The notes beneath the pieces are model-generated. The model did not search any database and had not been told where the DNA came from. It saw only the letters and a list, made by a program, of their open reading frames with translations. A program made the position numbers and the translations under genes. Of a stretch of DNA of 64,000 nt, positions 7,246 to 13,766 are shown piece by piece. The stretch is taken from the NCBI RefSeq assembly GCF_021403115.1, contig NZ_JAJSSH010000010.1, positions 124,001-188,000 of the forward strand. Direction: 5' to 3'. This DNA comes from Sphingobium sufflavum (GTDB lineage Bacteria; Pseudomonadota; Alphaproteobacteria; Sphingomonadales; Sphingomonadaceae). Within the stretch, counting starts at the first letter, position 1. Every line of letters starts with the position of its first letter.

Positions 7246-8309
7246 TGCGCTGGTCTTTCGACGCGCCAGCGCAGGTCTGCGCCCTTGCCCAGCACCGCGG
7301 CGAGCGCACGGCGGATGGGAATGTCGAAGTTGCTGCGATGATAGCTGCTCATCATGTCGCTCGGCGCTGTGACGGTCAGCGTGGTGCCATTGACGTCGAG
7401 ACGGGTTGGCTCGAACCAGATTGCAAACTCGGCCTTGGGGACCGCTTTTGCGATCTGCGCCCGGATGGCGCGCGCGCTGTCGCACTCCCCGCTGGTGTCG
7501 AGCGTCGGGCGGATTCCGTTGCCGCTGCTCACCGGCGGCGGTTCGAAGCGCACGCCTGCCTTCGCATCACGCAGGACGCGGGCCGTGGCTTCGTTGATCC
7601 GATTGTACCACGCCCGGTTCCAGTCCATTTTGCGCGCACCCGCCCGGCCTTCGCCCAGCCAGTAATCTCGGAACGCCTCGGCCTCCGCATGATAGGCCCC
7701 GTCCGGCCACTGGCGCGCCTTGGCCCTTACGGCCGACGGCAGGTCCGCAATGGCGGGCGGCTCCCATGTCTCGGATATGCGTTCGCCGCGATCCCGTTTC
7801 GCCCTTTCATGCTCGGCTTTCCCATCACCGCCCCCCTTGGGGGGTAGGGGGGCTTTAACCTTATTCCTTTCCTCACTCTCTGGGGTGACAGCAGTGTCAC
7901 CCTCCCCATGACACGGTTGTCGTCCCCCCTGCGTCAAATCGTCAGGGGGGTACGACACATCGTCAGGGGGGTACGACAGATTGTCACGGGGCCTCGACAA
8001 AATGACAGGGGGGTCCACATGCGAAACCTTCACGGGCTTATAGGTCGGGAACCTGAAGGCGCTCCACCCTTGCCCGCCGTCCTCGCGCTGGCGCTCGATG
8101 CGCTCCAACAACCCGATTTCCTCCAGCCGGAGTATGTGGCGCTGCACGGTCCGGGTCGACACCTCGACCTCGTCGGCAATGCGCCTCACCGATACGAAGC
8201 ACTCATCTCCGCGCGGGTTCATCCAGTTGGCGATGCCGACCAGCACCGCCTTGGTCACAGGATCTCCGGTGCGCTGCTGCCGCGCCCAATGTTCGGCTTC
8301 CCACGACAT
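7242..8309 (-). CDS. Phage replication protein: winged helix plus DnaA-N-like C-terminus
   Basis: A 355-aa protein. Residues 1-85 form a winged helix: VLVGIANWMNPRGDECFVS and then IADEVEVSTRTVQRHILRLE. The middle is a low-complexity linker containing seven-residue repeats (VDPPVIL, SRPRDNL, SYPPDDV, SYPPDDL). The last 80 residues, with FAIWFEPTRLDVNGTTLTV and APSDMMSSYHRSNF, resemble the N-terminal domain of DnaA, which contacts helicase. This layout is that of phage replication initiators such as lambda O-type proteins. The DNA encoding the linker carries direct repeats that could be the origin. It is followed by two small coupled genes. Confidence 0.78.
   Translation of the reverse strand: MSWEAEHWARQQRTGDPVTKAVLVGIANWMNPRGDECFVSVRRIADEVEVSTRTVQRHILRLEEIGLLERIERQREDGGQGWSAFRFPTYKPVKVSHVDPPVILSRPRDNLSYPPDDVSYPPDDLTQGGRQPCHGEGDTAVTPESEERNKVKAPLPPKGGGDGKAEHERAKRDRGERISETWEPPAIADLPSAVRAKARQWPDGAYHAEAEAFRDYWLGEGRAGARKMDWNRAWYNRINEATARVLRDAKAGVRFEPPPVSSGNGIRPTLDTSGECDSARAIRAQIAKAVPKAEFAIWFEPTRLDVNGTTLTVTAPSDMMSSYHRSNFDIPIRRALAAVLGKGADLRWRVERPAQ
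7883..7902. repeat. Inverted repeat beside the candidate origin
   Basis: GGGTGACA (7883-7890) and TGTCACCC (7895-7902) form a perfect 8-bp dyad around GCAG, inside the replication protein gene and 38 bases from the 21-bp direct repeats. TGTCA/TGACA words recur through the repeat array, so the dyad may belong to the same binding site. Confidence 0.5.
7940..8023. repeat. 21-bp direct repeats inside the replication gene (candidate phage origin)
   Basis: Four consecutive 21-bp units begin at 7940, 7961, 7982 and 8003. The first two (CGTCAGGGGGGTACGACACA and its neighbour) differ by one base. The third and fourth keep TGTCACGGGG and TGACAGGGGGG and are diverged. Because 21 is a multiple of three the units also give the repeated peptide linker. 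In lambda-type phages the origin is an iteron array inside the initiator gene, so this is a natural candidate. A purely protein-level repeat is the alternative. Confidence 0.6.
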
Positions 8310-8311
8310 GG

Positions 8312-8782
8312 TCAGGATGCCCCGGAGTGTGGCGCGACCTTGGCGGGGCCGACTTCCTCGACCGTCCAGCCGCCGCCTCGCCGTCCTTTGGGGATCGCGA
8401 TGCGGAAGACGAACGGGTAGAGGCTTGCCGCCACCTTCATCTTCACCTTGGCGTCCTCTTCGATGATCGCCGCGGAACCCTTGACGTCGTGCAGCTCCAT
8501 GGTGCCGTCGGCCAGCATCACGGGGAAATCCACTTCGAGGAACGTGTTGTCGGCGAGCCGGAGCTTGATACCTTCGAAACGATACCAGACGATCTCGCCC
8601 GCGAGTTGGCGCGGGCGCAGAACCTCATCCTCATAGCGTTGCTCGGTCTGGTTCTTCTCGCCGACCGGCAGTCGACCGAGAGCGCGCAACTGTGCTTTGG
8701 GATCGACAGTCGACGGCAGGGCGTCAGGTGAGAGCCGCCCGTCCGCAACCAGTCGCCGTACGAGCGCGTGGCGCCGGTTCAT
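8312..8782 (-). CDS. DUF1064-type phage protein, putative PD-(D/E)XK nuclease
   Basis: A 156-aa protein. It contains [17 protein letters not shown], then [20 protein letters not shown] followed by KG, and later [12 protein letters not shown]. The order E...D...(E)xxDVKG is the metal-binding arrangement of the PD-(D/E)XK fold found in phage Holliday-junction-type nucleases and in DUF1064 proteins. It lies between the GapR-FtsK-gamma gene (4-base overlap) and the replication gene, consistent with processing replication or recombination intermediates. Nuclease activity is inferred from motif layout only. Confidence 0.76.
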   Translation of the reverse strand: MNRRHALVRRLVADGRLSPDALPSTVDPKAQLRALGRLPVGEKNQTEQRYEDEVLRPRQLAGEIVWYRFEGIKLRLADNTFLEVDFPVMLADGTMELHDVKGSAAIIEEDAKVKMKVAASLYPFVFRIAIPKGRRGGGWTVEEVGPAKVAPHSGAS

Positions 8783-9399
8783 GACCGGGACTCAGCGATC
8801 GAGGCGGACACTGGCAATCCTTTGGCCGCCATATCAGCATTATATCGCTCGACCATGAGGGCCAGCGCGGGATGGGCCTCGCCGTTGGGGGGGATCAGCA
8901 CGTCACGCTTGCCGACATGGTTGGGCGGGCCGACGACGCCGCGCGTCTCCAATTCTGCGATCAGCCGGGCGGCGGCGTTATAGCCTATCCTCAACTGCCG
9001 TTGGAGCCAGCTCGCCGACGCGGTTTGATGGTCTATGACGAGACTGAGCGCGGTCGTGAACAGCTCGGCATTGCTGGCCGAGGGGGCAGGGGCAGGGCGG
9101 TCCGGCACCGGCCGCCCATCATGCGCCTCGAACATGCGCGGCGTAGGCTCTGCGGGTCCGTCCATACCCAGCGCCGCCTTGTAGGTGTCCAGCAGCGCCT
9201 CGGCTTCCTGCCGAACATGCTTCTCCAGCCTGCGGAGGCGAACGACAGCGCGCACCGTTTTGACGTCATATCCGGTCGCCTTCAGCTCAAGATAGACGTC
9301 CTTGATGTCGTCGCTGATCCCTCTCTTCTCCTCCTCCAGCCGCTCGATGCGTTCTATGAGCAGGCGAAGCTGGTCCGCCGCGATATTCCCTTCGGACAT
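8779..9399 (-). CDS. GapR (DUF2312)-FtsK-gamma fusion DNA-binding protein
   Basis: A 206-aa two-domain protein. Residues 1-78 match GapR/DUF2312: [35 protein letters not shown] and an [12 protein letters not shown] end. GapR is an alphaproteobacterial protein that clamps overtwisted DNA ahead of replication. After a Pro/Ala linker, residues about 110-180 match the winged-helix gamma domain of Fts[21 protein letters not shown] and [17 protein letters not shown]. In FtsK this domain reads KOPS sites and activates XerD. No motor domain is present. The fusion could guide replication, packaging or dimer resolution of phage DNA, but this is inference. Confidence 0.88.
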   Translation of the reverse strand: MSEGNIAADQLRLLIERIERLEEEKRGISDDIKDVYLELKATGYDVKTVRAVVRLRRLEKHVRQEAEALLDTYKAALGMDGPAEPTPRMFEAHDGRPVPDRPAPAPSASNAELFTTALSLVIDHQTASASWLQRQLRIGYNAAARLIAELETRGVVGPPNHVGKRDVLIPPNGEAHPALALMVERYNADMAAKGLPVSASIAESRS

Positions 9400-9416
9400 A
9401 TGGTCCCCCTGTCTGC

Positions 9417-9563
9417 TTATCTGGGCCGTTGACGCAGCGCGCGGACATCCGACGGGCTGACGCGGTAGGCGGTGTTGGACACGCGGCGCGCGATGGTGGC
9501 GTCGCAGCGGACGACGGGCAGCATCAGGCGCACGGCGTCGCGGGTGAAGGGGCAGCTAATCAT
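9417..9563 (-). CDS. Small 48-aa phage protein (helix-turn-helix-like)
   Basis: Starts [20 protein letters not shown] at ATG 9563, overlapping the stop of the methylase gene (ATGA), and ends at TAA 9417, 17 bases before the GapR-FtsK-gamma start. The segment [20 protein letters not shown] could be a short helix-turn-helix. The tight spacing on both sides supports a real gene. Function is unknown. Confidence 0.55.
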   Translation of the reverse strand: MISCPFTRDAVRLMLPVVRCDATIARRVSNTAYRVSPSDVRALRQRPR

Positions 9564-10168
9564 GCGGCTGCACCGGCGACGAATTTGTCCGCCTCATGGC
9601 CCCATGCGTCCCAGCCGGGGTGCCGCTGGCGCGCGAACAGCTCGACGAACCGGACGCCGTTCTTCGCCATCCGCTGGCAATAGTCATATTGCTCGTCCGG
9701 CTTGCGGCTATGCTCGCGCCGTTCGGCGTCGATGACGTGCAACTCCTCCGTCTCGATGATGTTGCGCAGGTTGTTGGCGGTCGCCGGACTGCCCAGCGTG
9801 CCGATCAGATAAGGCTCGCAGGCGCTGCGCAGGACATAGCCGGTGCCGAACGCCGACTTCCCGTGCTTCGTCCGCTTGTGCCACGCGCCGCCCGTGACGT
9901 ACCGGAACCCCCAGTCGTCGAGCAGTTGCAAGGACTGACGCAGCGTCGGCCAGCACGCCCACATCTTCAGGATGCAGTCGCCACGACCCAACTGGGCGAC
10001 GGGCATCGCCGCCAGCTCCTCCCATGTCATCGTGCCGTACTGGGCCTGCGGGCTTTTGCCTTCACCCTTGGCCGAATAGGTTTCGAACCGCGTGGCCGGA
10101 TCGGCGAGGATGAGGTCATAGCCGAGCGGTTGCAGCTCGCCGAAGGGCCAGCCGCTCACCGCATCCAC
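9560..10168 (-). CDS. MT-A70 family DNA N6-adenine methyltransferase with altered catalytic motif
   Basis: A 202-aa protein clearly of the MT-A70 family: YDLILADPATRFETYSAKG, then SPQAQYGTM, MPVAQLGRGDCILKMWACWP, YVTGGAWHKRTKHGKSAFGT and the C-terminal RKPDEQYDYCQRM and ELFARQRHPGWDAWGHE. These enzymes use SAM to methylate N6 of adenine. The catalytic motif is normally DPPW, but here it is DPAT, with the rest of the family signature intact. This could reduce activity or mark a changed specificity. Phages use such methylases against host restriction or to regulate their own DNA. Confidence 0.88.
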   Translation of the reverse strand: MDAVSGWPFGELQPLGYDLILADPATRFETYSAKGEGKSPQAQYGTMTWEELAAMPVAQLGRGDCILKMWACWPTLRQSLQLLDDWGFRYVTGGAWHKRTKHGKSAFGTGYVLRSACEPYLIGTLGSPATANNLRNIIETEELHVIDAERREHSRKPDEQYDYCQRMAKNGVRFVELFARQRHPGWDAWGHEADKFVAGAAA

Positions 10169-10299
10169 TCGTCTTCGGGGTAAAGATGGGGTTCGGCGTC
10201 TGCCTGCATGCGTCGATTGGCGCGGACGCCGACCAACCAGCCTATGCCGTAGGCCAGCGCGCTAGCGCCGAGCGACGCGCACCAAATTGCGAGGTCCAT
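10156..10299 (-). CDS. Small single-pass membrane protein
   Basis: A 47-aa protein starting MDLAIWCASLGASALAYGIG, with the RBS AGGAGAG eight bases before ATG 10299. Residues 3-24 form one hydrophobic segment, followed by VRANRRMQADAEP, giving an N-out/C-in topology by the positive-inside rule. It overlaps the methylase start by 13 bases. Function is unknown. Position directly after the Cro-like gene makes it an early gene. Confidence 0.6.
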   Translation of the reverse strand: MDLAIWCASLGASALAYGIGWLVGVRANRRMQADAEPHLYPEDEWMR

Positions 10300-10444
10300 A
10301 TTCCACTCTCCTAGGCAGGACACGATTGGGATGGGTCGCGCACCGGGCGCGACGACGACGGGACGAGAAGTCCGGATTTGGGACATTTTGCGCCATTCCG
10401 ACGCGCGCAAAGCGGTTGAATTCGCGCGCGCGCGCGTGCAATTG

Positions 10445-10458
10445 TTCCATGCATGGAA
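10445..10458. repeat. 14-bp perfect palindrome TTCCATGCATGGAA
   Basis: A perfect palindrome 19 bases past the end of the Cro-like gene, next to a CG dinucleotide run (about 10424-10436). It may be a regulator site or a weak attenuator between the Cro-like gene and the rest of the early operon. The 10300-10476 gap contains no other convincing feature. Confidence 0.4.
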
Positions 10459-10476
10459 TGGAAGCCCGCCCCGACA

Positions 10477-10701
10477 TCAGGACGTGTGCGCAGCTTGGTC
10501 GGCCACGCCGTAGAAGCTGTTTGGTGGAACCTTGCCGCCGGTGTGATGCATGATCTTCACCATCAGCGCCCGGCCGGGGATCACTTCACCCTTTGCGGCT
10601 CTCGTGATGGTAGACGGCGCGCATCGGCACTTATTGGCCAGACGTGTCGCGTTTTCTCCCGGCTGTTCAAGCCATTCGCGGAGGGTCATTTCGTCCTTCA
10701 T
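10477..10701 (-). CDS. Cro-like repressor
   Basis: A 74-aa protein starting MKDEMTLREWLEQPGENATR, followed by LANKCRCAPSTITRAAKG, a helix-turn-helix of the Cro/CI type, and a C-terminus containing NSFYGV like that of small Cro proteins. It diverges from the CI-like repressor gene across a 94-base region with three operator-like sites. It is the first gene of the minus-strand lytic operon. By analogy with lambda it would shut down repressor synthesis and early transcription. Longer in-frame starts would cross the operators and the repressor gene and are rejected. Confidence 0.75.
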   Translation of the reverse strand: MKDEMTLREWLEQPGENATRLANKCRCAPSTITRAAKGEVIPGRALMVKIMHHTGGKVPPNSFYGVADQAAHTS

Positions 10702-10710
10702 CGGGACGGA

Positions 10711-10786
10711 ATTGCATAATATGCAATATACGGTCAATCTCCATATTGCATATCCTGCCGTGGTGACGGGCAGCACGGCATGCAAT
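10711..10786. promoter_or_regulatory. Right operator region (three operator-like sites, PR/PRM)
   Basis: O1 at 10711-10727 is a perfect palindrome, ATTGCATAATATGCAAT. O2 at about 10745-10761 keeps the half-site ATTGCATA. O3 at about 10770-10786 ends in the half-site CATGCAAT. Reading the minus strand, a TTGACC box (10732-10737) sits 7 bases after O2 and 4 bases before O1, so O1 would cover the start region of the rightward promoter. I cannot point to a convincing -10 hexamer. The same sites and spacing recur at 11858-11908, which supports their use by one repressor. Confidence 0.75.
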
Positions 10787-10795
10787 TTTCGGAGG

Positions 10796-11233
10796 ATGAA
10801 GATCCGCCTTGCTGAATTCCGAGACCGCCTTGGCCTCACGCTCGAACAAATGGCGGAGAGGATCGAGGCGTCAGACAGCCAGCTTTCGCGTTGGGAAAAG
10901 GGCAAGAGCAACATCCCGTCCAGCCGCCTCCCAGAGCTGGCACGGGCTTACGAGTGTCGTCTGTCCGAAATATTCGTGGATGACGATTACGCGGACGAGG
11001 ATTTGGAATTAGGCCCCGACCAGCTCACTGACATGCTTCGTCTCGCCCAGAATGAGATGGTCGCTGGAACGTCTTTCGCGGACTGGCCGCGAGCCGTCGC
11101 GACAAATCTGCATGAACAGCTAAGGCAGATTCAAGCTGCTGGCGGGTTGCGATTGAGTTCGGGTCAAGTGACGCAGACTGGCAAAGCTGATCGATCTCGG
11201 CGCTCCAGTATCGGAGCCGCGCAGGAAGGATAG
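10796..11233 (+). CDS. CI-like prophage repressor, no peptidase domain
   Basis: A 145-aa protein with an N-terminal HTH_3 domain: MKIRLAEFRDRLGLTLEQMA, ASDSQLSRWEKGKSNIPS and ARAYECRLSEIF. The remaining 75 residues show no LexA/CI-type S24 peptidase signature, so induction by RecA-driven self-cleavage is not expected. The ATG at 10796 directly follows GGAGG with no spacer, so the message may be leaderless or start at an upstream GTG at 10763. It diverges from the Cro-like gene over shared operators. It should maintain lysogeny by blocking both early operons. Confidence 0.85.
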   Translation: MKIRLAEFRDRLGLTLEQMAERIEASDSQLSRWEKGKSNIPSSRLPELARAYECRLSEIFVDDDYADEDLELGPDQLTDMLRLAQNEMVAGTSFADWPRAVATNLHEQLRQIQAAGGLRLSSGQVTQTGKADRSRRSSIGAAQEG

Positions 11234-11257
11234 CGCATTCTACTAAACATGGATTGC

Positions 11258-11282
11258 AACCGGGGCGGCACGCCGGGTTTTT
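11258..11282 (+). terminator. Possible terminator after the repressor gene
   Basis: GGCG and CGCC stem with an outer AACC/GGTT pairing (some bulged G), followed by TTTTT at 11278-11282, 24 bases after the repressor stop. The stem is imperfect, hence moderate confidence. Confidence 0.42.
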
Positions 11283-11381
11283 CAAGTACACATTGTTCTC
11301 CAAATGGCCGCTATGCTGTCGCTCGCTTATAATTATTGGTTAACGCGAGGCGAACGGGATGTGCCGAGTGGGCTTTGACGA

Positions 11382-11828
11382 ATGAACCAGACAGGCTGTA
11401 GGCCAGCGTGGAAATCAGTTTCTCTCTGGCTCATGATAGGTTCGGGGCTTGCTGCTGGATCGTTGCAACTTGACCTGCACCGCCGAGGTGAAAATACCGA
11501 AATAAACGCAGCTCATGACATCGCAGTTGAGGAGCGCCATTGGAACGAAGCGATTGCCATGGCTGATGTGTCTATGCGCGACACAAAGTCTTGCCTGGAA
11601 TCTGACCCTTTGGCTGACTGCAGGCAGGACTGGAAGATGCGCGACCGTATCCGCTTCTATAAGCGTATGATCGACGAGAGTGGACCCGAACTTTACATCG
11701 GCGCCAGCCCGCGCACCACAACCCGAGAATACCGGAATATATGCCTGCTCGTGTTTATGGTGGCTTGCATCTTACAGGCGCGCCGCCTGTTTTGGCGCGT
11801 CCGTGCGCGCAGATCGACAGCTTTGTAA
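11382..11828 (+). CDS. Two-pass membrane protein beside the repressor
   Basis: A 148-aa protein. SVSLWLMIGSGLAAGSLQL near residues 13-31 is one hydrophobic segment, and YRNICLLVFMVACILQA near residues 117-133 is the second. Between them lies a soluble, charged loop of about 85 residues. It stands between the repressor and the left operators, the place where lambdoid phages carry genes expressed in the lysogen, such as rex or superinfection-exclusion genes. It is less GC-rich than the neighbouring genes. No family is recognised; a host-protective role is speculation from position and topology. Confidence 0.62.
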   Translation: MNQTGCRPAWKSVSLWLMIGSGLAAGSLQLDLHRRGENTEINAAHDIAVEERHWNEAIAMADVSMRDTKSCLESDPLADCRQDWKMRDRIRFYKRMIDESGPELYIGASPRTTTREYRNICLLVFMVACILQARRLFWRVRARRSTAL

Positions 11829-11857
11829 CCCACCAAGTTTCATCGGCTGCGAAATAA

Positions 11858-11908
11858 ATTGCATAACATGCAATATTTGCGTTGACCGATAATTGCACAA
11901 TATGCAAG
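11858..11908 (+). promoter_or_regulatory. Left operator region (two operator-like sites, PL)
   Basis: O2 at 11858-11874 is ATTGCATAACATGCAAT, with 7-bp arms. O1 at 11892-11908 is ATTGCACAATATGCAAG. A TTGACC box (11882-11887) lies 7 bases after O2 and 4 bases before O1, exactly the geometry found at 10711-10761 in the other orientation. Start-to-start spacing is 34 bp in both. The sites lie 38-88 bases before the first gene of the plus-strand operon and would let one repressor silence it. Confidence 0.75.
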
Positions 11909-11945
11909 AAACCTCCAAGGCGCATGATGTGCCGTGGAGGTTTCA

Positions 11946-12170
11946 ATGGCCCGCAACAAGGTCAACACCAGCCGCCCGAATAGGACGGCCCCCATACCCG
12001 GCAAGCTCTATGCGCCGCGCGGCACCAGCTATGCCGCTGAGCTTCTCTACCTGATCGCGACGGATCGTCGGTGCATGGCGCACGCGGCTGGCATGATCGC
12101 TTCGGTCATCGCTGGTGCGATTGCCGTCGTCGGGTTGGTGGTCATGGTCGGACCGGATTTCGCACGATGA
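11946..12170 (+). CDS. First gene of left operon: small membrane protein
   Basis: A 74-aa protein starting MARNKVNTSRPNRTAPIPGK, with GGAGG five bases before ATG 11946. The C-terminal half contains AAGMIASVIAGAIAVVGLVV, a single membrane segment. It is the first gene after the left operators and its stop overlaps the next start (ATGA). Early membrane proteins of this kind often act on the host, but nothing specific can be said. Confidence 0.64.
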   Translation: MARNKVNTSRPNRTAPIPGKLYAPRGTSYAAELLYLIATDRRCMAHAAGMIASVIAGAIAVVGLVVMVGPDFAR

Positions 12171-12466
12171 GCGTCGAACTCGCTATCGACGCGGCGGAGC
12201 GTTGCGGAACCTGCGGCCACATCCGGGCGGCCCACTGGGGTCAGAGCGGTCGCATCCTGGAGCTTTCGGGCGAATGCCGCGCCTTCGTGCCGTCGGATGA
12301 CACCTATCTGCGCGCAGCGGCTCCGCTGCTGGTCGCGGCGCTGGAGGCGCTGTTGGATGCAACGGTTGAGGCGGACCTGAGCCATGGCGTTGCCCTGTCG
12401 AACGAAGAGGCGGAGGCGCGGCAACTCGCGCAAGCCGCCATCGCAGCGGCGCGAGGTGTTGCATGA
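12167..12466 (+). CDS. Unknown 99-aa phage protein with Cys/His cluster
   Basis: Starts MSVELAIDAAERCGTCGHIR at ATG 12167, overlapping the previous stop. Residues 13-40 contain CGTCGH, a further His and a Cys, which could bind zinc. The C-terminal half is Ala-rich helix. It ends 4 bases inside the Rad52-like gene. No family is recognised. Confidence 0.62.
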   Translation: MSVELAIDAAERCGTCGHIRAAHWGQSGRILELSGECRAFVPSDDTYLRAAAPLLVAALEALLDATVEADLSHGVALSNEEAEARQLAQAAIAAARGVA

Positions 12467-13239
12467 TCGACATCGCCGCCCTGCAAGCCCCTTTCGAGTG
12501 TCACGAACATAGCTGGCGCGCGCAATCCGTTGCCCGGTCCGCTACCAGCGCGCAGGCGCTATGCTATCTCACCTCCCGTTCCGTACAGGATCGTCTGGAT
12601 TCGGTTTGCACTCCCGCTGGTTGGCAGGGCAGCTTCGCGGAAACCGCGACCGGCCGCGTGATCGCCACCATCTCCATCAACATGGACGGCCAGTGGATCG
12701 CGAAGAGCGACGGGGCAGGGGCCACGGCGATGGAGGGCGAGAAGGGCGGCCTCTCTGCGGCGTTCAAGCGCGCAGGGGCCATGTGGGGCATCGGGCGCTA
12801 TCTCTACAGCCTTCCAGCCGTGTGGGCCGAGTGTGAGGTCGTGCGGAACGAGAGCGGCCCTGTCCTGCGAAACGGCAAGCCGATCTGGAAGAAATGGACC
12901 CCGCGCGGGCAGAGCCAGCTTGAGGATGCCCTTCATGCGCTGTTCGAGCGGCTGCATCACCGCGCCGCGCCGCCCGCCGAGCGCCAGCCTATCGAACTGA
13001 CCGGGCGCAGGGCGCAGGAGGCGCTGCCCGCCCCGGAGCAGGCACCTATCCCCCTGTCCGAAGCGCCTGCCTTCAAGATGCCGCCGGTCGTGTCCACCCT
13101 CATCAACGGCCTGGCGGGCGCGCTGAAAGACGGTTCTGCGGATCAGTTCTGGCGGGACCATTACCGGCATGTGCCGCAGGTCTGGCAGGCGTTCGTCGTC
13201 GCGGAGAAAGAGCGGATCAAGCGTGAGGCCCGACCGTGA
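12463..13239 (+). CDS. Rad52/Rad22-type single-strand annealing protein
   Basis: A 258-aa protein. The first 140 residues carry the Rad52 core: QALCYLTSRSVQDRLDSVC, GWQGSF, IATISINMDGQWIAKSDGAG and then EKGGLSAAFKRAGAMWGIG followed by RYLY. This family anneals complementary single strands and drives phage recombination and repair, like Red-beta and Erf. The C-terminal part is Pro/Ala-rich and ends in a charged region that may bind SSB or another partner. No recognisable exonuclease gene is adjacent; the DUF1064 protein in the other arm could serve. Start at ATG 12463 overlaps the gene before it. Confidence 0.88.
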   Translation: MIDIAALQAPFECHEHSWRAQSVARSATSAQALCYLTSRSVQDRLDSVCTPAGWQGSFAETATGRVIATISINMDGQWIAKSDGAGATAMEGEKGGLSAAFKRAGAMWGIGRYLYSLPAVWAECEVVRNESGPVLRNGKPIWKKWTPRGQSQLEDALHALFERLHHRAAPPAERQPIELTGRRAQEALPAPEQAPIPLSEAPAFKMPPVVSTLINGLAGALKDGSADQFWRDHYRHVPQVWQAFVVAEKERIKREARP

Positions 13240-13379
13240 GCGGCACGCGCGAGCGTCCGGCCGAGCTGCTGCCGGTGGACACGAAGGGCCGGGCGCACTG
13301 GCGCAAGGTCCACATGGATGCCGACCGGCGCCAGCCGATCAACCTGCCCCATCCCAAAGGAGATCGGCCCAGTGTCTGA
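13236..13379 (+). CDS. Unknown 47-aa phage protein
   Basis: Begins at a GTG (13236) overlapping the Rad52-like stop (GTGA) and reads MSGTRERPAELLPVDTKGRA, ending at 13379 with an 8-base overlap into the next gene. It is basic and probably partly disordered. Acceptance rests on the coupled junctions. Confidence 0.48.
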   Translation: MSGTRERPAELLPVDTKGRAHWRKVHMDADRRQPINLPHPKGDRPSV

Positions 13380-13677
13380 CCCGGTCAAACTGTACCCGGA
13401 CCTCACGCTCCTGCGGTCGCCCGTTATCAAGCCGGAACGCATTTCGCCCGTCGCCAGGACGGACGTTGAGCGCGACGTGGGCGCTGTGGGTGTCGGCTCC
13501 ATGCTGATGCCGGACGGCGAGCCTGTTGTGTTCCTGTCCCTCCACCAGCCGGACGGTGAGACGGTGATTTCCTACCTCAACCAGACGCGCCTCGGCATGC
13601 TGTTCGAGCTGCTTGGCGTGAAGATGGACGAGGTCAGCGTCAGGCTCGCGCGTAACCCGCAGCAGGCCGCCCACTAG
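13372..13677 (+). CDS. Unknown 101-aa phage protein
   Basis: GTG start at 13372 with the RBS AAAGGAG nine bases upstream. The protein begins MSDPVKLYPDLTLLRSPVIK and contains EPVVFLSLHQPDGETVIS and FELLGVKMDEVSV. A longer start at 13318 lacks an RBS. Mixed alpha/beta composition; no family recognised. It belongs to the early left operon next to the recombination gene. Confidence 0.63.
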   Translation: MSDPVKLYPDLTLLRSPVIKPERISPVARTDVERDVGAVGVGSMLMPDGEPVVFLSLHQPDGETVISYLNQTRLGMLFELLGVKMDEVSVRLARNPQQAAH

Positions 13678-13766
13678 CTCCCCCGAAGCCTCGGATGCGT
13701 CCCCCCGCATCGCTTGCTCCCCTGCGGATCGGCTGTCGAGGCCGGTCGATCCGCCAACCCGGAATT

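Noticed and set aside
7940..8023. CRISPR-like array
   Set aside because: The 21-bp units are contiguous with no spacers and lie in a coding frame.
10262..10450. Possible small minus-strand gene in the gap after the Cro-like gene (MEQLHARAREFNRFARV...)
   Set aside because: No RBS, Arg-rich composition from CG runs, and overlap with the better supported membrane-protein gene.
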